Positions 53,095 to 62,614 of a stretch of 64,000 nt of DNA are shown here, one piece after another (within the stretch, counting starts at the first letter, position 1; every line of letters begins with the position of its first letter). A program made the position numbers and the translations under genes. The notes under the pieces were generated by a model, which made no database searches, was not told where the DNA came from, and saw only the letters and a list, made by a program, of their open reading frames with translations. Where the stretch lies: contig CM060732.1 of the NCBI GenBank assembly GCA_030704615.1, positions 33,895,053 to 33,959,052 on the forward strand, read 5' to 3'. Source of the DNA: Takakia lepidozioides. Its lineage: Eukaryota > Streptophyta > Takakiopsida > Takakiales > Takakiaceae.

Positions 53095-54855
53095 TGCTGC
53101 AACCTCTTGAGCAGTACTCCATTCCTGCTCAGTCAATGATAAGGCCTCATCCTGCCCCATCATCTCATCATTGAGAACCTCCTCAACCCGAGAAGAATCC
53201 CCAATGTCATCCATCACAGCTGCCTTGGCTGCCAACTCCCTTTGGACCTCGAGCACCTCCCACGTGTGCCATGGATGTCTACACCCCGTGGTCCTCACCG
53301 GCTCGCCCCCACTCGCTGCCTGTACCGTCTCGGTAGGCAGAGAGACCGTCAAGGGAAGTGCGCTCCGCACTCTACGTTGCTCAGCCATAGCCAAGCTGAT
53401 AATCCAGGTCAAGCAATTGAGATCCATTGCTTGCCCCAACACCTGACGCCGTGATGCCTCAGAAATAGAAGGCACCGCCGTAAACCCCATAGCCCGCTCT
53501 CGCTCGTCGGCATTAGGCTCCACTAACTGCTGCAACTAAGCATCCCACAGGAGGCCAGGTCCACCATCCCGAAAAGCATGGGATCCTGGGAAGCTGAGCA
53601 GTGTAGGTAATGCTGCTCGTGGTTGACCCACCCTGTTGACCACTGCCAAAGGCGAACGGTCATCGTGTCTCACACGTTGAGACTGCCTCCCCGTGTCCAA
53701 AATGTCATCCACGGTGAGGTGTGCTGGCCGCTGCACCCCATCAAATGCACGCTTGAGCAGTGCGGGTGGCATCAAGTTAGTCCACCATAGCCGTGGACGA
53801 TGAGCTCGTGATCCCACTACAGCTACATCCAGCAGCACTGCAGACCCAAGCCACGACCGGACTTGATGCACACTGGCCATCACCCTGGCCCGAGAATCAC
53901 CCATCAGCGGCACATTCTCCAAGATGTATGCTGGAGATACAGCTTGATGAAGCTGCAAGTGGCGCAAAATCCGCACCATCTCCCAAAACAAACCCGTCCT
54001 CGAGTCTAGCAATCCATTGTCATGCCCGGCTGATGAATGCCCTTGGTAGGGCCAACCTGCCACTACCAGATCAATGGAGCCAACCCGCTCCAAATCCTGC
54101 GCCCCCAACAACGCAATGTTTGCTAGCAAGGCCTGCTGATATCCACGAACTGCAGACACCGGCAACAACTCAGGGTACTGCTGCAGCATCCGAGCAACAT
54201 GGCGCAGTGAGATACGTCGTGCAGTCTCATCCTTCTCCACATACAGGTAACGTCGAACTCGTACACCTGCCTGTAGCACAGCAGCCAATCCGGTGCTGAT
54301 CCCGCCAAACAAGTCCAGAAGGCAAATGTCTTCATCCGGATACTGCCACACAATAGGTGTGGTATCCAATGGTGACAACTGAGGTGGTCCTGGTGCAATA
54401 CCCGCACTCTCCTCCTCTTCTGACGGAACAAAAGCCTCTACCCAAGCTTGTTGCACCCGTCGATCAGCAACCTGCTGCAAATCCTTGCTCGTACCCCACA
54501 ATGGAGTGTGAGCAACCATGGCAGGCAACTCCGCCATACCATGCATGTCATCCTGCTCTGCTGGAGGTGGCACATCCTCTGCATGGGCATTGCCTTCCAG
54601 CAACTCTCCAGGCCCACTAACTGCAGCTGTAAAGGCGGCTAGTGTTGGCATCTTGCCCCGCTGGGCAGCCGCTATACCCCCAATGAATGTCACAGGGAGC
54701 TGTGCAAGGCGACCATCGCCTGACTGCCATCTAGGCCTGTAGGATGCTGACTCCTCCCAAAAGTCCAGGGTGAAGCCCATGGGGTATAACACTGCCCCAC
54801 CAACGAGGACATCGTAAGAGACTGCGTCTGTCACAATGGCCTTGGCTCGCATTAC
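53095..54855 (-). pseudogene. C5 cytosine DNA methyltransferase domain within gypsy pol
   Basis: A 438-residue frame (54,852-53,536) plus the following segment to 53,095, separated by a TAG at 53,536-53,538. The first ~35 residues finish the protease (SYDVLVGGAVLYPMGF). Methyltransferase motifs follow: I DLFGGISTGLAAVLQAG (residues 180-196), II YVEKDE, IV VVAGWPYQGHSSAG (263-276), VI ILENVP (310-315), VIII SRAHRPRLWW (348-357). After the stop come motif IX-like ERERAMGF and motif X-like LGQAMDLN. The layout resembles the DNMT3/DRM branch. The motif IV Cys expected in PCQ is Tyr (codon at 54,046-54,048), so this copy should be catalytically dead. Position between protease and RT suggests release by the element's protease. 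Confidence 0.88.
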
Positions 54856-56290
54856 TCAGCCATCGATAGGATGATCCGGCTGCAGTCTAATGGCCAACTG
54901 ATGCCGTGTCATGCCCCGAGCCTGCTCTGATCCTCCCAGAGATGTCTGTATCTGGAAAGGACAAGGCTCCATATCCACCTCCATGAGGCCCAAACTTGCA
55001 ATAGCAGCTCTGCCCAACATCAGTGGCTGAGCTCCTAAGTCCAACAAGACCCGTAGTGGCCGGTACTTCTTGCCTGCCGGTCCACTCAAAGTGAAAAGGC
55101 CTCCCTGGTTGTCTAACAAGACAACTCCAGGTGTCACCGTGGCGCGCTCAAAGGCTGGCCTAGCTGGCAGCTCCGTCAATCTGGCAGCTGCAGCTTGCCA
55201 GGGCGCTGCCGTGGCAGTCTTGACCCTCAAATCCGAGGATCCCTTTGCCACTACACCTTCCACTAACTCCGCAGAAGATGAAGTGACCTCTCCACTCTCG
55301 CAGAGTGTTGCTGCTAGTCTGAACACTGCAGCTGGTCTCACTCCCGGCGTCGCAATCATGGTTGCCGAGAACAGTGGGGCTTGACACATAGAGGTGGCTG
55401 CCCCCAACAACACAACGGCTGCACTAGCCTTGGCAGCAGGTGTGAGTGCTGCACGTGTAGCTCTCCCCAATGGCATAGAAACCTCCGCCTCGGTAACAGT
55501 CGGGCGAGAACTAGGTGCCATGGATGGCGTTGACACTGTCTCCGCCAAGGTGAATGACTGAGGCAGCCTCGCTTGACGGCTTGCCTCCCCACGTTGTGGA
55601 TCCAACTCCACCTCTGCACCTCGTGGCTCAGGAACTCGTGCTGCTCCTCGAGTCACGGCTGCAGCAGACTCCACCTGCTCTAGTGGTAGTGCTGCTCCGC
55701 ACATGAATCCCATGCCTCCCATATCTCCTCCCTCAGGAGCAGGAGGTGGACCATCCCACCTGGGAGCCGGTACCGCCTGAGCTATAGCCATGGCAGCGAG
55801 CCTCTGCTCTAGCTGCTGAAGCCGATTGGCCATGCCTTGGTCAACACCCTGACCTCCGCGTCCTTGGCCATGTGGAGCTTGCCCTTGGCCTGTACCTCGT
55901 GCCCGACCACCTCGTCCTCTTTGGGCTGGTCTACCTCGCCCCCGGCCACCATTGTTCCCTTGGAACTGGCCTGGGCGCAACTCAGGATGCAAGTCATAAC
56001 ACTGGGCATCTCCATGCCCATACTTGCCACAATGCCCACACTGCAACTGTGCAGGCTGTGCTTATGCCGGCCTTCTGCCATTCTCTGGGCAATCTCTTTT
56101 GACATGGGGTCCTCCACATGTCCAACATATTACCCTTGGTTGCTGTTGGCCTGCAAAAGATGCCACGGGCCTCTGCACCTGAGGTCCCCTGTAAGCTCCA
56201 TGGAACTTGGGCTGGGCAACCTTGCCCCCCTGACCACGCTGTTGGGCAGTCCCTTGTGCCTGTGGGCTGACAGCTGTCCCCGTACAGGCA
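54856..56290 (-). pseudogene. Gag C-terminus with zinc knuckles and retropepsin
   Basis: Two CCHC-type knuckles: CWTCGGPHVKRDC (about 56,125-56,085, spacing C-x2-C-x3-H-x4-C) and CGHCGKYGHGDAQC (56,040-55,999, canonical). They are separated by a TAA at 56,062-56,064. An RG-rich stretch follows (GGRGRGRPAQRGRGG), then a long Ala-rich linker, and a retropepsin with VLLDLGAQPLMLG near 55,030. The protease signature is normally DS/TG; Leu replaces Ser/Thr here (codon 55,036-55,038), compatible with one C-to-T change. A TGA at 54,856-54,858 cuts the protease before SYDVLVGG. Confidence 0.85.
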
Positions 56291-57187
56291 TGTCCTTGCC
56301 AAATCCAATTGTAACAACTCGCTCCTCCACCATGTTGAGCTCAATCCGCTCAGCCAGCAGAAACACATCTGCTAAGGTGGGTTGGGCTGCTTGTAACAGG
56401 GTTGCATCTCGCACCCTTCTCTTGCCTCTCGCAGGCTCTCACTGGGTTTGCGCTGGAAGTCTTGCAAACTTCGCAGCTTCTCTGTCCGTACACCTTGGTA
56501 GTTCCTCCGCAACTCCTGGAAGAACTCCACCACCGGGTTGAATCTAGGCACATGTGTTGTAGTTGTGGCAGGAGGAGTAGTAGCACCTTTTGAACTGGTA
56601 CCACCTGCAGAAGTACCAGCATTACTTGCTCCACTACTAGTGCTGGCAATGGGAGCTATTGGTACTGATGCAGCTACTGGTCGCGTCGTGCCTCGAGTAA
56701 TGGAGACGTAGTCAGGTGACCAATACATCCTCCACTCCTCAATCTCTGCTTCATGTCCTCGCCTGAACTCGTGGTAATCGTCCATAGGCGGGCCTTCCAA
56801 ATGCTGGAACAGTCCCTTCCACGCCATGAATGGGGTGAATAGCTGTGGATTGCGCATCTGCTGCAAATCACACCAGCTATCGAACTCCTGGATAAAGTCA
56901 TCCAACTTGATTGTGCCCACAGCTCCAGAGTACCTACGAGGCCCCTTGGTAGCTCCATGCATCTCATCCATGTCGTCCCACAACAATGGCGAATGAAACT
57001 GCACACCTGTTGATGAAGCCTCCGAGTCTGTGTCTGACTCTGCACTAGTTGAGGGTGGAGGTGAAGGTGGTCTGAAACGAACACCTCGTCTGGTGAACCC
57101 ACTCTCACTGCTACTGCCTGTAGCCGTACTCCCCTCAGAACCCCTGGGTAACTCCGTGATGACACTCACAATGTGCACCTCCTCCAC
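56291..57187 (-). pseudogene. Gag N-terminal part
   Basis: The frame opens at MEEVHIVSV (57,187) with a serine-rich acidic N-terminus. It continues into a retrotransposon-gag-like helical region (FIQEFDSWCDLQQM, WKGLFQHLEGPPMDDY, ELRRNYQGVRTEKLRSLQDF). A one-base loss near 56,418 shifts the frame into VRDATLLQAAQPTLADVF. A second shift occurs near 56,280 before the zinc-knuckle region. Confidence 0.75.
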
Positions 57188-57707
57188 GTGACACTATAAG
57201 GCTCTAGTACTAATCTAATAGTGACACGGGTGGGCACCTGTTGCAGTTTAAGGGTCATATCCCAATGGCTCAGGGCACCTGCACCTACATCCACCGCAAG
57301 AACTCCTATGGTTGGCTGGTCATCAACCCAGCCTCACCATAGAAGAAACACTGGTGGTCTTGCTGGTCATCACTCCAGCCTCACCATCGACAGCATACTC
57401 TAGGATTGACCGGTGATCAAATCCGGCCTAATCCCTATGAAAGCAAGCGCCCACACAAAACCAACATGGCGCACAGTCAAGCATGCAGGTGTTGGGGGGG
57501 GATCCAAACACAAGAAATCAAAACATCAACACCCCCACACCAAAATCCAGCTACAATGCTGATCCTGCAGAATAGCCTAGCCCAAAACCCCGGACTGACT
57601 GGCCTCCACCAAGAGAGGCTTTGGCAACTACAAGTACATGGTAATGAAAATAGTACAGAGATGGAGGGGAAGAATAGAAGCCCAACCAAACAAGATCTAA
57701 TCCTGAT

Positions 57708-58457
57708 CTATGCTATCAACTGCCAGACTTCTCTCAAAGTGCCTCGCTCTGCATGATGGTAAGGTGTAGGAGGTATATCTATGTCCAGAAACCTGCCACT
57801 AACCTTGTCCCAAGCTACAGTAGCTCGCTCTAACCAACCCTCCTCCTCTTTCTGCCAGGTAGAGACAAAGCAATACTCCCCTATCTCCCGCTCACTGAAT
57901 ACTAAAGAAAACAAAGGTAGGGTTTGATAGTCTCTCAACTCGAAAGCTTTGAGACGGTTGCGGGTGTCCTCATTGCGAATGACTGCATCTCCTTCACGCA
58001 CAACAAACATGTCATTGCTGATGAACCCTCGTTCGTGGTTGCCCTGTGCAGAGCGTATCCGGCTGCAACCATGTCTGATTGCACAAACTTGTGTAGCTCC
58101 TGCTCCTCTGCTCCAGTACACCACGGCCTTGTGACTGAACACCTTGGTCCCCGGGGCTGTCTTTGGCTGTGTTCCAAGCCTAGCTTTCACCCACTTTGGT
58201 GTTTCACCTACAGCTGCAGAACTGCTGGCTCCAACAGAGTTCTGACTGTCCAAGGCGATATTGAGGCCCTCAACGCCAACTACAGCAGTTTGTTGTCCAC
58301 TACTAATGCCTGACTCCCAGTATGCAATCAACTCGTCCAACTGTTCTCCACTCAAATCAGTCTGAGTTCCTTGGGAAACATAAATCTTGTCCCCTTTGGT
58401 GCACAGGCTAAGAGAAGAGACCTGCCCTTCAATCACGTCCTCATTTCCCCCAGCCAT
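57708..58457 (-). CDS. Unrecognised 249-residue frame upstream of gag
   Basis: Open from MAGGNEDVIEG to VWQLIA, same strand as gag and about 520 bases upstream of it. It is uninterrupted although every other part of the element carries stops. The N-terminal third is acidic/serine-rich and contains GTQTD; the C-terminal half is mixed (SLVFSEREIGEYCF, GRFLDIDIPPTPYHH) and looks globular. I recognise no domain. It could be an additional gag-like or accessory protein of the element, or captured host sequence. Confidence 0.45.
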   Translation of the reverse strand: MAGGNEDVIEGQVSSLSLCTKGDKIYVSQGTQTDLSGEQLDELIAYWESGISSGQQTAVVGVEGLNIALDSQNSVGASSSAAVGETPKWVKARLGTQPKTAPGTKVFSHKAVVYWSRGAGATQVCAIRHGCSRIRSAQGNHERGFISNDMFVVREGDAVIRNEDTRNRLKAFELRDYQTLPLFSLVFSEREIGEYCFVSTWQKEEEGWLERATVAWDKVSGRFLDIDIPPTPYHHAERGTLREVWQLIA

Positions 58458-59560
58458 ACAAGGAGTACATCCCCAGATTTATCTCTCATGTAGACCAGAA
58501 CAGGTTCTAGAAACAGGATTGTGGATCTTTCATGGCACACTCACACTCTAAAAATTCCATAGATTTTTAGCAGAATCCAAAAAACAGAAACCAGATCTAG
58601 ATAGGTAGATTTCCCCTTTCTGCAGCTATCCCCTCAAAAACTGAGTCAAACGGAGCCCATTTGACAAAGATATGACCAACCAGGCTTTTTAAACATAACA
58701 TTTTTTTTTTTTTTAAAAATAAGACAAAACAAATACAAAGAAAACTCTATTGTCTTGGTTCCCTGTTCCCTGGTTCCCTATTCCTATATATGTGCCCAAA
58801 GTTCTAAATTGGTACCAGCGGCTCTTAGGTATTGTTCATATTCGCCTGGCAGCCGTCGTCTCTGTGGCGAACGCAGCCCGCCAGTCTCCCGCAATCCTGT
58901 CAGCTCAACTTGAGCAACACAGATCGTTCTCGTGCAGGCACTATGATAGCTCCAAAACTATGGGCGGCCCAAGAAGACGACGTCTCCTCACTTAATGAGA
59001 ACGCTGAGTGCAAAAGGACAATGGTATAACGGACAGCTGAAAGCGGCTCACAGTAAGGCCGGGGAGGCTATCTTTTGGCAAAGCAATTCAAACGTTCATG
59101 CACAAACTAGTACCAACCCTGGACGAGTTCCCTGGACGCGTCTAGACTCCCCACCAAGCATGCTTGCCCTGCTGGAAAGGGCTGACCCGACCCATTCACT
59201 TCTTCAAGCACAGAAAGAGAAGGAAAATCCCTTGGTGACGAAGGACTTGGTGCTTGAGGTGCCTGAAACTGTTTCGATGGGCCTCCCTCAACATTGGTTT
59301 GAGCCTCTTCCTTCTCAGCTGTTGCCTGAGTCTGCAAATGCTGCACGCAGCATGCTCCTAACTCCCACCTTCAATTCTTAGCTTGCATGTCTTACTTTGT
59401 CAGTCTCTTGCTTGTTGCTCCCACTGCTGCTAGGCTGGTGATGCATATCTGCAGAGGACCAGCAGCTCCCTCCCATGTGTGGAGCACCCCTTCTTGAGTC
59501 CATCCCTCATCCATTGTACAGTTCTGATGTCTATATAAGAGGTGGGAAGAGATATGGCTG
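58458..59560. other. Element leader, composite and mostly non-coding
   Basis: On minus, a Gln/Ala/Ser-rich open stretch at 59,346-59,107 may continue the captured gene. On plus, 58,808-58,823 (TTGGTACCAGCGGCTC) resembles an initiator-tRNA-Met primer-binding site following an LTR-like end, with a short frame MIAPKLWAAQEDD after it. This may be a fragment of another retrotransposon. A 15-T run lies near 58,705. Confidence 0.35.
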
Positions 59561-59599
59561 GTTGTTCAGGGATAAACAATGTTGCAATGAGGCAGCTGC

Positions 59600-60555
59600 A
59601 AGCTGCCAAATCAAAGACTTAGATGGCCATCAGCTCCTTTGGTTGTGCCCTGTTTCTTTCATGCTCAAGCTCTCTCTGAATGGTCTCTTCCTGAGCTGTC
59701 AGTGCCCAACCTGTCGACTTCTCCACATTCTCTTTCACATCTCTACCGTCAGGTTGCTCTACCGAGACATCGCCGCTCCCGCTTCTTCCTGTTCTTAACA
59801 ACGTCCTCTGCCTCTTCAACCTTCAGCTTCTCTTCTTCTCTCATGAGAGATTTGCAATCCAGTGGGTTCTCCTAAATATTTTGCAACTTCCCATTGTCAT
59901 TTCCGCTGGGAACTGCACCATTCTCAGAGATCCATTTGTCTCGAATGCTTTCAAGTAGAGCTCAGCTGGACGGTTCTCATTCTGCACCTTCACATACCAG
60001 CATTGTAGCGGCTTGCGTGCAAAGCGTAGCCTCATACTCTGATAAGCCTGTCTTGAGACACCAACGTAATATAAAATCTTTTCCTCATAAAAAATGGCAT
60101 ACACACTTGCCTTCGAGTCAGGTTTGCTGCAATCTGCAATCGTACCCTCCTCAGTCAAGAATGCTACGAACTCGAGATCACTCAAAGATAAAGCGTTTCC
60201 ACCCACTTGTGCCTGTCGCCTTCGCAGTGCATCTTGCTTCCGCCTATATTCTTCTTGTGCCTGGAATGTGAGCTGCCGTGTTTGTCTTGGTGTTCATCGG
60301 CTGCTGCCAGTTTTTTACTTCCACGTCCTCCATTATCCGAATTTTGTTGTCTGCTTTCCCATCCAGATCCATGTACTCCGCAGCTTTCATCTTCTCCTTG
60401 ATTTGCCTTATGTACTCCAAAGCCTCTGGTGACTTGGTAGCTTCAGCGACTGCAACAACAGTGACGGCTCTAGCATCGTCATCCTCCAGGCGTTTCAGGG
60501 CACGCTGAATCTTGTGGTCACATTCAATGATATGCTTCTCAAACTAAGCACTACT
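59600..60555 (-). pseudogene. Captured intronless plant GIY-YIG-like gene fragment
   Basis: Reading minus from about 60,550: a charged helical region (LKRLEDDDARAV, SPEALEYIRQIKEKM), then RRKQDALRRRQAQ, then a GIY-YIG-like core with SVYAIFYEEKILYYVGVSR (about 60,108-60,052) and RKPLQCWYVKV. Further on, in a shifted frame, are WISENGAVPSGN and a Lys/Glu-rich tail (NPLDCKSLMREEEKLKVEE, about 59,870). This order fits the plant, often plastid-targeted, GIY-YIG-like proteins in which the core is followed by a W..W..E..PPGN region. Frameshifts near 60,225, 59,950 and 59,790 inactivate it. No intron is seen. It lies on the same strand as the retrotransposon, inside its leader. Confidence 0.65.
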
Positions 60556-60610
60556 TACACACAAGTAATCTTGCAAGTGCTAACCCTCAACTCCTACCTT
60601 GCACTCACAG

Positions 60611-60632
60611 GTAAGAGATCATCTCTCTCGAG
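60611..60632 (-). promoter_or_regulatory. Primer-binding site, complementary to the element's own LTR
   Basis: Directly after the LTR end TTATCA, minus reads CTCGAGAGAGATGATCT. These 17 bases are the exact reverse complement of AGATCATCTCTCTCGAG inside both LTR copies. No tRNA 3'-end complement (such as TGGTATCAGAGC) is present. A TTATCTT box lies about 27 bases upstream of that LTR segment, a possible TATA element. This is the arrangement of self-primed elements such as Tf1. Confidence 0.6.
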
Positions 60633-60987
60633 TGATAAGAAAACTAGAAAACACACTGCTCACACCAGAAACAACATGAATCCATCGCTATCACTCTTTA
60701 AAACAGAAGTCGAGCCAGGGGCACCCCAAGCTATGGGGACTCCACCCCACAACAACCTACACTCCCATCATAAGCACACTCAAATCTAAACGCATGAAGG
60801 AGCTCGGTCGCGCAGGCTCAACTCGAGAGAGATGATCTGCGCGACTGCCGCTCTCGTGAAGATAAGACGGACCAGGTGTCAAACTAAACTTGACACCTGA
60901 TTTAACACTTGACCTAAATCCAAGTGTTAAATACAAATAACTAGTTTTATTCTAGCTGTTTTCACACTGTGCTTATTTAACTTGACA
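60633..60987 (-). repeat. 5' LTR, lacking its first ~87 bp (355 bp)
   Basis: On minus it starts TGTCAAGTTAAATAAG, directly abutting AT-rich host DNA, and ends TTCTTATCA next to the primer-binding site. Compared with 49,255-49,608 it has an extra G near 60,719 and C instead of T at two positions. The missing first part of the LTR is the 86-bp segment found outside the other LTR. Confidence 0.85.
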
Positions 60988-62600
60988 TAAACCTCAGATT
61001 TCATTATTTCAATAAATTCAAAATCCATTCAATCAAATTGTTTATCATATTACATTCCAAAACTCCAATTTATTTAACCTTTATGGTTAATCTTAAAGGC
61101 CTTTCGGCCATAATTTTGTATGCTATAATGGATAGCTATAAGGGTTCGAATCCCTATACAAAAATGAAGTTATTGTGAATACCAAAACTGCGACAATGAA
61201 TGTCGCAAGAACGTCTTGGCGCGGGGTCAATGGCCACAAGGCTACGGCAAACCACGTCTTATGAGTACATTGTTTGTAGAGCATACCTGCCAGATTGAAG
61301 AAAAAAATTGATCTAAAAAAACCATTTAAAAAGTTGTTCTGACTCATGTGCGTCAAAATCTTATAATTGCAGTTCATTGTCAAGAATGTGAGCTACAGCG
61401 GTAAGCACCGACATTTGAACTATATACTTCGGAGCCAATGCGATGACCACTTGCTGTGGCAACACCCTCCCCTACTGGACTCATGGAGGACAACATGTCT
61501 TCAAGTTTTTTACCTTACCCATGTCTCACCCCCACATATCCATTCCTTGACAATCTCACAAAAAAAGGAAGCATAATGTCCCCAGATCGAGAAAGATTGA
61601 GAAAGGCCTGCAAGGGTTGTAGATTTTGCACCCATATTTTTTGCCAGCCATCTAATTTCTGAGTAGCCCTGACCAACAAGAGCTGCCATGCAATTGTTCC
61701 CAAGCTTCATTTTTCTTCTTGGTCATGGTTGATTGTTGAGGGCGTATGGCACCCTTTGGGATTTAACTCTTTTTTCCCCCTTCAATAATTTAATTATTAT
61801 CAATAGATTTATTTGGCTACAAAAAATATGACATTTTGGCTAAAATATATTAGGGTTTAGCCAGAACTTGTCGACGTGGCCTTCTGTCTTGCTGAGAAAG
61901 AAAAACTTGGCACTAGCTGGCATCCTAAAGAGGGGAGTAACTAGTTGTTAACAGGTAAACACTTAACGCTTGCTTAGTTCACCCGAGTAGGGAGTAAGAA
62001 TTATGCTAACACATATAGTTTTTTAACGCTTATGGAGGTCACAAATATGGAGGGCCGACTGTATTATTTTATTGAGTTGTAATTAATAGAAGGTCAGGCC
62101 GATGGGGGTGGGATGGTCGGGGAGGGGCTCCGCAGATTGCGGTGAGAGAGCTGAGGGACTTAGTTTTTTTTTTCCAAGTTCTCTCTTGCAGGTGCTCCTT
62201 GAACCCCTCTCCCTATCTAGTGAGAATTGAAGCCAGGTGCAGCTTTTAGTACCTCCTTATGGCAACTATGACGTCTTGTCGAGGCTCCAATCATTGTCCA
62301 GGAAAGCCCACTTTGCTATTTTTCACGAATTTCCAGCTACCAAAAGTACTTAAAATTCCACATCTCCCACACCGCAAGTCCAAAAATCATGAGGAATGCT
62401 AATGCATTGCCCTATCCCCCGGCTCTCTAATGAACTAACAGAATTTTTCTCCATCCTCACGTTTTCTTCCTTCTCTCTCCCTACCGCGGGCATCCCCTCT
62501 CTCCCTGCTATCATCCACGGCATCCCTCCTCTAAACCCATTTATGGGCCGTCATTGCTACGCTGCCATGTTCGCATAATTTGTCGTTCCCTATCTCTGCA
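60988..62600. other. No recognisable gene; one dispersed repeat and a tRNA-arm-like motif
   Basis: AT-rich flank, then GGGTTCGAATCCC at about 61,143-61,155, flanked by short complementary bases like a T-arm but without the rest of a tRNA. A minus-strand copy of the ~70-bp dispersed repeat lies at 61,200-61,272. The remainder is unassigned. Confidence 0.5.
61200..61272 (-). repeat. ~70-bp dispersed repeat, inverted copy
   Basis: On plus: CTTGGCGCGGGGTCAATGGCC, ACAAGGCTACGGCAAACCACG and TCTTATGAGTACATTG. This is the reverse complement of the copies in the MAP kinase introns, truncated within the hairpin. Confidence 0.85.
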
Positions 62601-62614
62601 GAAGCCGCCATCCT

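Larger units (their letters stand above)
49169..60987 (-). mobile_element. Ty3/gypsy retrotransposon with C5 DNA methyltransferase and integrase PHD finger
   Basis: Minus-strand element with the order (5' to 3'): partial 5' LTR, self-complementary PBS, leader with a captured GIY-YIG gene fragment, an extra 249-residue frame, gag with two zinc knuckles, protease, C5 methyltransferase, RT, RNase H, integrase with PHD finger, polypurine tract, 3' LTR, and an extra 86-bp LTR start. The two comparable LTR segments differ by two substitutions and one indel in about 354 bp, so the last insertion or LTR homogenisation is recent. Six in-frame stops and at least three frameshifts inactivate the coding region. 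Methyltransferase-carrying retrotransposons are known from charophyte algae and dinoflagellates; this one lies beside typical land-plant genes. Confidence 0.88.

Noticed and set aside
61120-61165. Possible tRNA gene
   Set aside because: Only a T-arm-like GGGTTCGAATCCC with short pairing. No anticodon arm, D-arm or acceptor stem could be built.
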